A stretch of 64,000 nucleotides of DNA from Cryptomeria japonica (taxonomy: Eukaryota > Streptophyta > Pinopsida > Cupressales > Cupressaceae). The notes under the pieces are model-generated. The model made no database searches, was not told where the DNA came from, and saw only the letters and a program-made list of their open reading frames with translations. Below are positions 34,568 through 45,560 of the stretch, piece after piece. The number at the start of each line of letters is the position of its first letter. Within the stretch, counting starts at the first letter, position 1. The DNA lies in assembly GCF_030272615.1 (NCBI RefSeq), contig NC_081409.1, forward strand, positions 22,632,260-22,696,259, in the 5' to 3' direction. Position numbers and translations under genes: made by a program.

Positions 34568-35297
34568 ATTACACTCTTTGGTGTGGGCCAATCAAGTATG
34601 GCTTGAAATTTTTCCTTGTCCATCTTTACTCCATCCTTGGACACCACAAAGCTCAAGTAGATTAGTTTAGTCTAAAAAAAGACACACTTCTTGATATTTA
34701 TTTGCAACTTCTCCTCATGTGGCCTCCTCAATACTTGTCTCAAATTCTCTAGATTCTCTTCTTTAGACTTGCTAAACACCAAAATGTCATCCAAATATAA
34801 AATCACAAATTTACCAAGGAATGGTTTTAAAACCTCATTCACTAGTCTCATTAAATTGTTTGGTGTATTAGACAGTCCAAAGGCATAACCAACCATTCAT
34901 ACAAACCATCACTAGTCTTAAAGGTTGTCTTCCATTCATCATCCGGTTTGATTCTTATTTGGTGGTAGCCACTTTTCAAGCCTATCTTAGAAAAATACAT
35001 AAAAACACTTAAACAATCCATTAAGTCTTCAGTTATAGGAATGAAAAACCAATATCTTGTGGTAATTTTATTTATATCCCTTGAATCAATGCACATACAC
35101 CATTACCTTCCTTTCTTTGGCACAAGTATTGTGGGAACAACACAAGGACTTAGGCTTTCCCTTATCAATCCTTTCTTCAAAAGGTCACCCACCTTCTTTT
35201 TTATCTCTTCATTTTCCATAGGCGTCAACCTATAGGCTACCTTGTTTGGAAGGTTAGCTCCAAGAATCAAATCCATATGGTGGCTAATACTTCTCAT
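34568..35297 (-). pseudogene. Gypsy reverse transcriptase
   Basis: Three open pieces in different frames: 35297-35103 (YRLTPMENEEIKKKVGDLL, VPTILVPKKGR), 35096-34851 ([33 protein letters not shown]) and 34896-34672 (YLDDILVFSKS, the catalytic YLDD motif at 34797-34786). A frameshift lies near 34880 and a stop near 35100. The frame then runs into the insertion of the gag-only element, with PTPKSVME on this side and VRSFHGLASFYRKF at 26763. Catalytic residues are present, but no continuous frame remains. Confidence 0.9.
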
Positions 35298-35300
35298 AGG

Positions 35301-36056
35301 CTACAACTCACTAGGAAAATCAAATGCAACAATATCTAAATGTTCATTCAAAATACCATTCACTTCAAGAGGCAAATCATCAAGTTTCATGGTGGTAAAC
35401 ACATGCCTAGGTTTAAGAACCAAAGCAAATCCTACTTCCTCATTCTTCATTTCATGGATGAATTTTTTACCACTTACCAACATTACCTTACTTCTGCTAC
35501 TACTGCTACTATCCACTTCTTGTTCCTTCATAGGCATTAAAGTATGTTTCACTCCATCTTTCTCAATTGTATATGTGTTCTCCCTTCCATTATGCACCAC
35601 TTTCTTGTCAAATTGCCATGGTCTTCCAAGCAATACATGGAAAACATCCATGGGCATTATATCACATAACACATTATCTTCATAACTTCCAATTTGAAAA
35701 TCAACATAGGCCTGCTCATTTACTAACAATTGGTGTCATTTTTGTAACCATGATACTTTATAAGGAGATGGATGCTTGATCCTTTTAAGGTCTAACTTAT
35801 CCACCATCTCTACTACAACAATGTAATCCATACTACCACTATCAATAATTAATCTACAACATTTACCTTTGGACTTACATTTGGTATTCAATAAGGCTCT
35901 CCTTTGAACAGGTTGTTGACTTTCTTTTTGGGGCTTCAATAATACCCTCTTCAATAATAATGACTCTCTTGATTCTAGCTCCTCTTTATGGTGAACATGT
36001 GACCCCACACTTCCTTTATTAACATAAACAATTGGATTACTCCTTTCAAACTTCAT
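35301..36056 (-). pseudogene. Gypsy aspartic protease region
   Basis: 36056-35736 carries the retropepsin active site CRLIIDSGSMDYIV; 35729-35301 continues with MPMDVFHVLLGRPWQFD, the C-terminal protease signature. Cleaves the polyprotein in an active element. A frame break near 35732 separates the halves. Confidence 0.85.
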
Positions 36057-36059
36057 ATG

Positions 36060-36587
36060 TCCTCCTTGAGAATACTCAGAGCATTCTCAACTCTTGTGCC
36101 CAACTTAGTTGCACTTGAAGCATTTTCTAGTGAACCCTCTTCCTCTACCTTGTGAACCACCTCTTCCATAGGATCTTCCAGCTTTGTTTTGATAACCTCC
36201 TCTATCATTTTTGGCTATCCCACTACTACTTCTAGCCTCTTCTCTTTGATGGTGTTGTTGTCCTCTACCAAATTGTTGTCCCCTTCTCTAAAACCTCTTC
36301 CTCTCTTCTTCTCTTGTTGACTTTTCTTTCGTTGCAATTTATACTATGCCTTTAAGGAAAGTTGATAAGCCTCTTCAAGGATTATAGGGGACACAAGACT
36401 TAATTTGTCTTGCAAACTATACTTCAAACCATTCATATATCTGGCTATTTTCTCCATACCTTCCTCACTATGGCCAAACCAAATCACTAACTTAAATTCT
36501 TCGGTGTAATCTTTAACTGTCATGTATTTTTGTTTCAAATTTTGCAATATCTTGAAAAGATTTGTTTGATAATCTCTAGGAAGGAAT
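36060..36587 (-). pseudogene. Gypsy gag C-terminal half with zinc knuckle
   Basis: 36547-36344 encodes the end of the gag domain (MTVKDYTEEFKL, MEKIARYMNGLK). Further down, near 36140-36095, a knuckle reads CFKCN, a stop, then VGHKS and EC (CX2CX4HX4C with a stop codon inside). The gag frame begins at 42207 and is cut at 36587/41708 by the Copia element. Confidence 0.8.
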
Positions 36588-37108
36588 TGTTAGACAGTTC
36601 AAATAACTAGAAGATAACTAAGGGGGGAGGTGAATCAGTTGTCATAGATTATTGGAACCAAAACATTAATACCAGAATGCTTCAACCAAATATTGGAATA
36701 AAAGATAAACCAATTAAGCATAAACAATTATCAGAGAATAAATACTATCCACATGACACCAAGATTTATATATGGAAAACCCAGTAAAGGGAAAAACCAC
36801 AGTGGGAAGCCTACACACAATCAGATAATACTTCTACAATAAGTATGTGAATTACAATTGAGGGGTTTGCACTTGCAGGAAGGCCAACAGCCTAGAGCAC
36901 ATTGCTCATCACTAAAGGAGTCTCACTAACTATATAGAAATCTAGACTACAATCCGGAAGAATGAATGAACTACAAAGATGGGATATCCTATGCCTGAAT
37001 ACAGTTATGGTTAAGCTCAATACTAGAGGACTAAATCCTCTTACATAAACCCAACTTGATCACCAATGATTGACCAAATCCTCTACCTAAATGATTATTA
37101 CATTATTC
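36588..37108 (-). repeat. Truncated 3' LTR of the Copia element
   Basis: 521 bp, alignable with 40508-41039. Homology ends sharply after ATTATTACATTATTC; the next bases are RT coding sequence. Confidence 0.88.
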
Positions 37109-37864
37109 TTTCTCCATATTCTTAGAAAATTCTATGCACAACTTATCTTCACCTCCAAAAATAATGTCATCAACAAATAATTCAATAATCAATATATCAT
37201 CATCAGTGACCTTATAATATAGATTATTGTCAGCATTACCCTTAGTAAAACCAAGCTTCAAAAGATATTTATCCAGCCTTGCATACCAAGCCCTAGGTAC
37301 CTATTTCAATCCATATAAAGCTTTCCTTAACCTGCAAACCATGTTTGTATCATCTGAAAGTGAAAAACCATCAGGTTTCTCAATATAAAATTACTCATCA
37401 AGATCCCCATTCAAAAATGCACACTTGACATCCATCTGATAAACCTTGTAGTTCTTATGGGCAGCATAGGCAAGAAATAATCTTATAGCTTCAATCCTAG
37501 CTACAGGTGCAAAAGTCTCACCATAATCAATTCCTTCCTTCTAAGAATATCCTTTACAAACCAATCTATCCTTATTCCTTACAAATTGACCATATTCATT
37601 CAATTTATTCCTAAAACCCCATTTAGTTCCAACAACATTCTTATTTTTAGGCCAGGGAACTAAAGTCCATGTGTTATTCTTCTCAATTGGATATAATTCT
37701 TCTTCGAAAGCTTTCAACCAACATTCATCTTTACATGCTTCAATTACTGATACTGGTTCAACTTGAGAAATTAAACATACCTCATTAGTTTCCAACCTCC
37801 TTCTTGTCATCACTCCATTGTTCTTATCCCCAGTGATTTGATCTTCTGAATGATTCAATCTCAC
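37109..37864 (-). pseudogene. Copia reverse transcriptase (3'-truncated)
   Basis: 37864-37541 opens with the RT start (WLKAFEEELYPIEKNNTWTL, NVVGTKWGFRNKLNE). Further minus-strand frames give [10 protein letters not shown]-like and DVKCAFLNG-like segments near 37500-37400. The catalytic block YVDDIIFGG lies near 37200-37165, just before the deletion point at 37108. RNase H is absent. Confidence 0.85.
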
Positions 37865-38040
37865 ATACCTAGAAGTCTTTTGACTCTTTGTTCCTCTTGC
37901 TAGTTCTTTAATTACTATTGAATTTTGTGATACTGTTAGAGTAACTAGTTCAACATTCTATTCCAGTAAAGGTGCTACTGGTTCAGATATAATCATTTCC
38001 ACTACGGGTTCTTGCTCATAAACTCTGATTTGACCTCTAT

Positions 38041-38951
38041 TTAGCTCATCCACCTTGACATTAGCACTCTCCACAATTCTCTGCAATCTCTTGTTATAAC
38101 ATTTATATGCTTTGATTTCACTAGAATAACCAAAAAATATGTCTTCATCACATCTAGGATCAATTTTGCCAATGATATCATCTCTCCTGATATAACATTT
38201 ACTACCAAAGATTTTGAAATACTTAATTGTAGGTGTATTACCAAACTATAATTCATAAGGCGTCTTACTGGTTTCTCCTTTGATATGTACTTTGTTGAAT
38301 GTATAAACTAATGTGCTCACTACTTCTCTCTAGTAGTTATGAGGTAGACTAGCTTCCATCATCATTGTTCTAGCAGCATCCAAGATAGTTTTGTTCTTCC
38401 TTTCCACAACTCCATTCCGCTGAGGTGTTCGGGGAGAAAAAAATTGTCTCCTAATACCATGCTTCTCACAAAAGATTATTAAACTCACCGGATGTGAATT
38501 CTCCACCATGATCTGACCTCAAACATTTCATCTTCAATCCTATCTCAATTTCCACTTTAGCCTTAAAGATTTTAAACTTTTCAAAAGCCTCATATTTCTC
38601 CATTAGAAAAGTAACCCACATCATTCTATAATAATCATCAATGATTAACATAAAATATCTATCACCTTGAAAAGTTTTAACTCTAGCAGGGCTACACAAA
38701 TCAATATGAATAAGATCAAGAACATCATTAGATTTGTCTTGTATACTTTTAAAAGAGGTTTTGACCTGTTTTCCCATTTGACATTCTTTACATACCAGAT
38801 TATATGGCTTCACAATCTTAGGTATATCTCTAACTGCCTTAGTTGAACCAATCTTTACAATGCAATCAAAATTCACATGACATAACCTTTTATGCCATAG
38901 CCAACTCTCATCAATTTGTGCAATCAAACATGTCTTCTCACCAGAATTCAA
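38041..38951 (-). pseudogene. Copia integrase
   Basis: 38951-38466 carries the HHCC zinc domain (WHKRLCHVNFDCIVK, CKECQMGKQ) and core pieces (DLIHIDLCSPARV, YFMLIIDDYYRMMWV, LRSDHGGEFTSGEF), with two catalytic Asp and the position near the Glu. It continues after a frame break to about 38041 in a degenerate C-terminal part. Would integrate element DNA; now broken. Confidence 0.88.
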
Positions 38952-39104
38952 ATGAAATATATTACCTTTTGTCTATGTACTGGTTGCGATCTCCAAACCA
39001 GATCTATTAATGATTTTGCATTTTCCATCCTTGAACCGTAATTGAAATCCCTTATCCACCAATTGTCGTACACTCAAAAGATTATGCTTCAAACCTTCAA
39101 CAAA

Positions 39105-39911
39105 TTAAACATTATCAGTATTGTTCTTACCATCCAATGATATAGTTCCTTTTCCTTTGATCATACATTCTTTGTCATCTCCAAATCTAACCATATTTCC
39201 ATCAAATTCTTGCAAAGAAAGAAACTTCCCTTTATCTCTACTCATATGATGTGAACATCTACTGTCAATTAACCATTCATCCTTGTCTTCAATTTTAGCA
39301 GCAAGTGCCTTCTCTTCAGGTACATTCTCTTCCAGTGCCTGAACATCTTCCTTGATAGACAAGAACACCCATTCCTTGCCATTACGGGAACCACTAATAG
39401 AGTCTTTTGTCGGTTCATCATCAAAATCAGTCACACCTTCCTCATCCGCTATGTAGCATGATTTATCTCTATTTTTCCTATACTTGTACTTGTTTTGATA
39501 TCTACGGTTAGGATTAAAAGATCTTCTAACTCCCTCTTCAAATGTTGAATTCCTTTCAAAATATCTAGATGTAAAATGACCAATCTTATTACATGCAAAA
39601 CATTTAAAAGGTGTTTTTCTTTCATACTTACTTCCTACCGGTCCTTTAGGTACTCTTCTAGTAAATAGTGCTTCAAGTTGCTCAAACTCATCATCTTCTC
39701 TCTTCATAACATCTAATTCCTTTTCATATAAATATTTCCAATCTTTCTTGCCGGTTGATGATGCAGATGCATGAAAAGCAGGTTTAGACTTGACAACTCC
39801 AGAAGGTCCAAATTCTTCAAGCTCAAAAGCAAATAATTTCCCAACCAAGGTATCTCTGTTGATAGAAGTATTGGCCATTATTCTCAATTCATTAATTGTA
39901 GTAGCCTTCAT
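39105..39911 (-). pseudogene. Copia gag C-terminus, zinc knuckle and protease
   Basis: A 268-residue open piece. The knuckle reads CFACNKIGHFTSRY, with the last Cys replaced by Tyr. The protease motif is WLIDSRCSHHMS, where DSG has become DSR. Both changes would impair function, in line with an old copy. Confidence 0.85.
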
Positions 39912-40068
39912 CTTGTAAGCCGGTGGTAGGGCTCTTAGAACTTTAGAAATAATTCATCTTCACTCAGAGTTCCACCACAACATTGAATTCCCATAACAAT
40001 CTCATTTACCCTTTCCATGAATGCAGTAATCCTTTCATCTTCTTCCATATTCAAGTTTCATATCTCAC

Positions 40069-40449
40069 CTAGTAACCATCAAGTTTAGAAATATTCATAG
40101 TAGGGTCACCTTCATTAAGAGTCTCCAACTTATCCCATATAGCCTTTGCAGATGATTTGTTAGTTAATCCCATTATTTGTTGATTAGAAAGTGCATACAA
40201 GAGGGCTTTTCTTGCTCTACAATCATTCTCAAGATCCTTATCCAAGTTTTCTGGAGGAGGGTTGCTAGATGTCAGATTATGAGGTGTAACACCATTTTGT
40301 GTGATCTCCCAAATCTCCTTACCAAGACATCTTAGATGAGTCTCCATCCAAATCTTCCATATTGTGTAATTTGTTCCATCAATCCTAGGAATATCTCTCC
40401 GAAAGATAGCTCCAGATGAACTAGATGAACTTGAAATGTTATTCACCAT
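40069..40449 (-). pseudogene. Copia gag N-terminus
   Basis: A 126-residue piece starting from ATG 40449 with the Copia gag pattern (FRRDIPRIDGTNYTIWKIWM, AKAIWDKLETLNEG). The frame breaks at about 40069 before the part at 39911. Confidence 0.85.
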
Positions 40450-40491
40450 AGGATCTTCCTCAAGCGGTTAAGCTTTTTGTAGAAAGGACCA

Positions 40492-40505
40492 GAGCTCTAA
40501 TACCA
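40492..40505 (-). promoter_or_regulatory. Primer-binding site (iMet type, one change)
   Basis: The minus strand reads TGGTATTAGAGCTC next to the LTR. One C to T change against the usual TGGTATCAGAGC. Confidence 0.8.
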
Positions 40506-40507
40506 AT

Positions 40508-41707
40508 TATTAGATAGTTCAAATAAATGAAAGACAACTGAGAAGGGGGGGGGGGGGGGGTGAATCAGTTATCATGGATTATCAGAACCCAAAACATTAA
40601 TACCGGAATGCTTAAACTAAATACTAGAATAATAGATAAACCAATTAAGCATAAACAATAATCATAGAATAAATACCATCCACATGACACCAAGATTTAT
40701 ACGTGGAAAACCTGGTAAAGGGAAAAACAACGGTGGGAAGCCTACCCACAGTCAGATAATACCGTTGTAGTAAGTATGTGAATTACAATTGAGGGGCATG
40801 CACTCGGAAGAAGGCCAACGGCCTAGAGCACACTGCTCATCACAAAAGGAGTCTCATTGACTACATAGAAATCCAGACTAGAATATAGAAGAATGAATGA
40901 ACTACAAAGATAGCATCTCCTATGCCTGAATACAATTTTGGTTAAGCTCAATACCAGAGGATTAAATCCTCTTACATAAACCTAACTCGATCACCAATGA
41001 TTGACCAAATCCTTTGCTTGAATGATTATTACATTATTCGCTCCTTACATATCGATATCCCATTTCATGATGATCTACAATGAGATCTTACATCATATAT
41101 ATACAAACCCTCAACCATAAACAATCAGGTTGGCCACCAAACAATAAAGCAATTACATAATTAAAAAACATGTCAACCTAAGACCAAACAAATAATATCC
41201 AACCCATAAGACATCTTGGAAACATATCGAGAGGTCCAATCCACACGTTACATTAAGCCGGTCCATAACCTAGATCAACCGGGACCCAATATAGGTCTAC
41301 ATGCTAAAGAAATGATCCAAATCAACTAAGTCTTGAATATGATCACCATTAACATCCTGAATCTTCACCAGAAGCTGCACCAACACCACTTATGCATATC
41401 ATCAAAGATCTTCATCAAAGCTTTGTTGGTGAAACCCTCGCCAGAACAATAAACCAAGCTTCCAAGCAAACATGATAGCATCCGATCACCAGATCAAAAC
41501 CAATTGACTGAATATGAACATGAGTAAGCCAATTCCATAACCAAATTATACCGAAGCATACCAGATCATGTCGGATCCAAACAAACCAGAAACCACGCAA
41601 CCTATCGGGACCAGAAGGGTGCCTTTAAAGCAGCCAAAATAGCTAGTGTTGACATCAATGACAAAACATCAATGCAACACACAATCAATTCCTCCAAATG
41701 TCCAACA
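40508..41707 (-). repeat. 5' LTR of the Copia element
   Basis: 1200 bp from TATTAGATAG (mutated TGTTAGA) to TCCAACA. It contains a 17-base G run at 40545-40561, which is prone to slippage and sequencing error. Confidence 0.88.
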
Positions 41708-42256
41708 GGAAATTGGCCTTCAATTTTGCAACCATATGATCCCACGAACTAATCTTCTTTCTATTATTCAAATTGGACAAAGTCCCACCACATAGAAATG
41801 TGGCCCTTCAATATAGTGTAAGCAAATTTAACTCTCTTTTCCTCTATAATTCACTCATGCTCAAAGTATTTATCTAATTGATTAATCTAGTCAATTAGAT
41901 CTTCACCATTGAGGCTTCTTGAATGTGTAGGAGCCTCTATTTTGGGTTTGGAACCCACATTCAATATTATCCTCAATAACCTTTCCTCAAACCTTTCAGG
42001 TTCTTCATGTACTTACTCATTCCCTTCCTACTCTTGTTCTTCCTCTTCATTATCATTAACATCATCATCAAGGGTTCCTCTTCTCTGTGCCCTTTCTAAG
42101 GCATCCATTTGTACAATTAGGTGTTGCAACATCTTGAGAACTCCTCCTCCATGTTTCCTTCTACCTCTTCCTCGAGCTCCTCCTCTGCCCATTCTCCTGG
42201 ATGGCATTCTATCCACACAACTCAAGATCAATCTCTTTTAGGATCTGATACCACTA
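41708..42256 (-). pseudogene. Gypsy gag N-terminal half and primer site
   Basis: From ATG near 42207 (MPSRRMGRGG, then acidic DNEEEEQE) through gag core pieces (YFEHE, KRVKFA, WWDF, ISSWDHMVAKL) to the Copia insertion at 41707. In-frame stops and shifts occur. The primer site TGGTATCAGATCC lies at 42253-42241 beside the LTR. The second half resumes at 36587 in register once the duplicated target bases are allowed for. Confidence 0.8.
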
Positions 42257-42984
42257 TGATGGGAATCCTTGCTTATCATAAAAATAAATCAATCACACTC
42301 AGACATATATAAGTAATAAACAGGGTAATAATGATAGGAAGTTTAGGAAATTAATAGTGAATCAATGCAACTACAATCTATGCCAATTATGATGGAAAAA
42401 ACAGAGTTTGTTTTATCAACAAAAACTCTCTATACTTTATTCATGGTTATCACATCAGTCATTACAAAGCATTTTATTCCACAAACATTTTAGTCATAGA
42501 ATATCTATAGGTTGCTATGGCTTATGCCCATATGAGCCCAATCGATATTCACACCAATGCCTCTCAATCAGTTTGTGTTCAATGCATAATACTGCTCTTT
42601 GATATTTTTTCCTCAATCAACCACTGGTCTTCTCTTTTCTCTATGTGGATTGACCAACTCTCCCTCTCAACCAGACCAACCCTTGATTCACTAGCAATTT
42701 GATTTCAAATGGGGGAATTTTGGTTGGTTAACCAATGTCCACCGGGTACCTAGGCAACTATGGCCTTGGCAACTGATTGCCCCCATTTTCCTTAGCAACC
42801 ATCTTGCAACATATCTTCTTGTCACAACTACAATAGGAAGCATGAACATGAGAAACATCATCTAAACCTGTGATAGGAACAAAAGGAATCTATGACAGGA
42901 ACAAAAATAAAAACTAACCAAAACCAAAACTAGAAGAAATGAAACATCAAAAACCATGAAAAGAAAAAGGATGCCCCTGCATCA
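42257..42984 (-). repeat. 5' LTR of the Gypsy element
   Basis: 728 bp; the partner of 23945-24703. Followed by the target-site copy TTTAT at 42985-42989. Confidence 0.9.
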
Positions 42985-43086
42985 TTTATACATAAACACT
43001 TTTGTTCTTCATTATGGTCTTAAGAATGGCATTGGTTTTTTCAGTCACACAATTACCTAAATTATGTTTTAATTCAAATTGGTTTG

Positions 43087-43270
43087 GCTATATATATGTA
43101 CATGTATCTATATACACATAGATATACATATGTATATGTATATATAAATATTACCATGTATCTTGTAATCCATAACTTGAAGGTTCTCTTGTTTTTTGGG
43201 TGTATGTTCAAATAACTATATGTATGTATGTATACATTTAAATATATAAGTATACATATGTGTGCGTGTA
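43087..43270. repeat. TATG/TACA microsatellite tracts
   Basis: Two tracts (43087-43150 and 43219-43266) of TATG/TATA/TACA repeats. The same repeat type lies on the other side of the Gypsy element (23676-23943), so one microsatellite-rich locus was probably split by that insertion. Confidence 0.8.
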
Positions 43271-44177
43271 GATTAGTCTTTATACTCCTGCTACAATCCC
43301 TATTACACAAGTAGATCCTGCATCTATTCTATCATCATATAATCCATCAACACCTATAGCCCCTATCATTCTAGAGATCCCAAGGGAAGTAATTCCACTT
43401 CATATATTATCTCCTTTAAGGGACACTGAAGTAGGATTTCTTGATAGTGGGTTTGAGTAGGGCCCAAGTAGCCAAGAGGAAGAAAAGAATAAATTTGATG
43501 TTCAGGAAAAGGTTATAGAAAAACCTCCTCCCCCTGATATACCGTTGGTTAGATTCAAACAAGGGGGAGATATTGTTGATGATATTAGGGAATTGGATTG
43601 CACCCAATTCATGGATGATGATAATTTTGTCAAGTCAAAGGAGTTCAGACAGTTTATTTTTAAGGTGATTGGTGAACAATGTCAAAAATAAATGGACATT
43701 TAGAGGTCATTCTAGAAAATAGAAAATAACCCTTTGAAGAGACTACACAATGAGTGAAAGAGACATTAATAGGAGTGACCCATAAAGAAGGGAGATAAAT
43801 TATCAAGGATAGTGGCATTCTACTACTTGAGGGCTGAGACATTTCATCACCCATCGCATTTGATTTTTTGAGGCGATAAGGAATAGAAGCCACTATAAAT
43901 GTAGAAAATGGTAAGGAATTGTATTTTGGTTTTGGTTTTGATGACAAGCATGATGTGCTAGCCATTTGGTCAATTTTCCCAACAAAAAATAAGCCTACAA
44001 TGACCAAGGCGCAAAATGAATTGTGTGGACAACTAGTTGTTAGAAGGTCTTTAGATACAATTAAATTTTAGGTTGCACAATTGACATACCATAGCATCAT
44101 GTTCATAGATTCCCTATCCAAAAGGCATGATGGAGTCTTGGCAAAGTTGACAAAGGAGAATCGGATTCTTAGAAAGC
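43271..44177 (+). pseudogene. Decayed ORF, upstream half, unknown family
   Basis: Coding-like plus-strand sequence with stops and frame shifts: IILEIPREVIPLHILSPLRD, then KPPPPDIPLVRFKQGGDIVD, later YFGFGFDDKHDVLAIW and LAKLTKENRILRK. The last piece runs into the Tat-like element at 44178 and continues in the same frame beyond it at 56549. Composition (Pro-rich then coiled-coil) resembles extra ORFs of plant retroelements. The family is not recognised. Confidence 0.45.
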
Positions 44178-44527
44178 TGTTGGGTGAATATTTTGTCACT
44201 AGCGTACTAATGACAAAATATATAATTCACACAAAGCTATGCTAAGAAATTAATCTCTCCTCTCATCAAGGGGAGGTTCCCTATGAAATTTATCCTCTAA
44301 TTAATAAGAAATTAAATTTGTGGGTTGGTGTTGGGCATATAACTCTCTTTTTTCAAAGTTTATGTATTCTCCCTTCACCTAGTTACAATTTTAATTTCTT
44401 ATTAATTAGAGGAGAAATTTCATGAGGAACCTCCCCTTGATGAGAGAGAGATTAATTTCTCAGCATAGTTTTGTGTGAATTATATATTTTGTCATTAGTA
44501 CGCTAGTGACAAAATATTCACCCAATA
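44178..44527 (+). repeat. Palindromic 5' LTR remnant of the Tat-like element
   Basis: 44178-44316 and 44390-44527 are 139-bp inverted repeats around a 73-bp spacer. The right arm matches the last 138 bp of the 3' LTR in direct orientation. The left 211 bp (44178-44388) match the last 210 bp of the 3' LTR (56334-56543) in inverted orientation. The U3 and most of the rest of a normal LTR are missing. Confidence 0.88.
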
Positions 44528-44533
44528 GTTTTT

Positions 44534-44552
44534 TGGAGACTCTGCTGGGGAG
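44534..44552 (+). promoter_or_regulatory. Primer-binding site-like sequence
   Basis: TGGAGACTCTGCTGGGGAG starts 6 bases after the LTR end. It resembles the TGGCGACTC...TGGGGA sites I associate with Ogre/Tat elements (tRNA-Arg type); that assignment is from memory and unverified. Confidence 0.6.
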
Positions 44553-44624
44553 TGACATGCAACCGATTTATCTTTTGGGTTGCCGTGCTTTTTCATTGTA
44601 ATTTCCATATTGTTTCTTTTCTCT

Positions 44625-45560
44625 ATATTCTAATCTGGCTGATCGAAGTTACACTCGTGGGCAGTGATTAGCAGGAATTGTTGATCCTACATTTAAGTTA
44701 TTGCAACAATTAAATTTTCCTTTTATGACACCTCCACGGATACTTTCTCCTTTGTAGCGGACACAAAGTTTTCCTCCATCTGCATGGCGATCTCCTATAC
44801 CAAGTGAGGCGTCAAGTTTGCAAGTCTCAGTTCTTCCACTTGCAAATAGTTTTGTAATACCACCATATAATCCATTAAGGATGGCCACCGCTAGCCCTTG
44901 GGGCACTGCTTTTGGTCCTTTAAGCTTGACCACACCTCTACATGAACTTCCTAAAGGCACGCAAAAAAATTTGCCCAACATCTAGATGAGCATATTGCTA
45001 CCTTCTATATTGCATGTGGAGTTCTGGGAGTTGAGCATGAAGATGTATCCGTGAGATTGCTCATCAAAACTTTGCATGGAGCTTCTGCTAATTGGTTATA
45101 TCATCTTCCGAATGCTTGTATTACAAATTGGGCAACTCTCAGAACATTATTTGATGCGAGATTCAAGTCCATCAAAGATGATCATGCTTTATTGGTGCAA
45201 TTAACTCAGTTGAAGAAAGAGCCTCAGGAACCCATGCGTGAGTTTGTAGCAAAATTTGATAAGTTACATAATCGTATCTCAGTTGCTTCAAGACCCACTG
45301 CTAGAAACCTGAAATGCTTTTTCATCAATGCCCAATTGCCAGAGGTGAGTTTTCTTTTGTGAAGGAACAATCCTACAAATTTAACCACTGCTCAACAAAT
45401 GGCTATATCGGTTGAAGATGATCTTATCCTTGCGGGTAAGATAAGGAGAGACCCTAACAAGGTTAGGAGTAATCAAGCCGTCGATACATCTTTCTCTTCA
45501 ACTAGTTCTGTTGATCCCATGATACAAAAGCTAGCAAATGAGTTGTTGGCAATTAAGAAG
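44625..45560 (+). pseudogene. Tat-like element gag
   Basis: A Pro/Ser-rich N-terminus in one frame (44630-44970), then a frameshift, then the gag core in frame from 45000: GVLGVEHEDVSVRLLIKTL, ANWLYHLP, ITNWATLRTLFDARF and PMREFVAKFDKLHNRI. A TGA near 45359 interrupts; the frame resumes at 45399 without shift. Confidence 0.8.

Larger units (their letters stand above)
36588..41707 (-). mobile_element. Ty1/Copia element with internal deletion
   Basis: Minus strand: LTR 41707-40508, primer site, gag, protease, integrase, RT, then a direct jump at 37108 into the inner part of the second LTR (37108-36588). It is inserted in the Gypsy gag. The flanking 5 bp are GGAAT (36583-36587) and GGAAA (41708-41712): a target-site duplication with one mismatch. 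The deletion removed the RT end, RNase H, the polypurine tract and about 680 bp of the 3' LTR. LTR copies differ by well over 10% in the compared part, so it is old. Confidence 0.88.
23945..42984 (-). mobile_element. Ty3/Gypsy element, interrupted by two insertions
   Basis: LTRs at 23945-24703 and 42257-42984, both bounded by TGATGGG...GCATCA, with the target-site duplication TTTAT at 23940-23944 and 42985-42989. Removing the insertions at 26764-34562 and 36588-41707 leaves about 6.1 kb, a normal size for a chromovirus-like Gypsy element. In minus-strand order: primer site, gag, zinc knuckle, protease, RT, RNase H, integrase. The LTRs differ at roughly one base in ten with several indels, and the frame is broken in many places, so it is old. 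Confidence 0.9.

Noticed and set aside
44649-44981. Minus-strand 110-codon ORF
   Set aside because: It is antisense to the Pro/Ser-rich gag start of the Tat-like element and has no motif.
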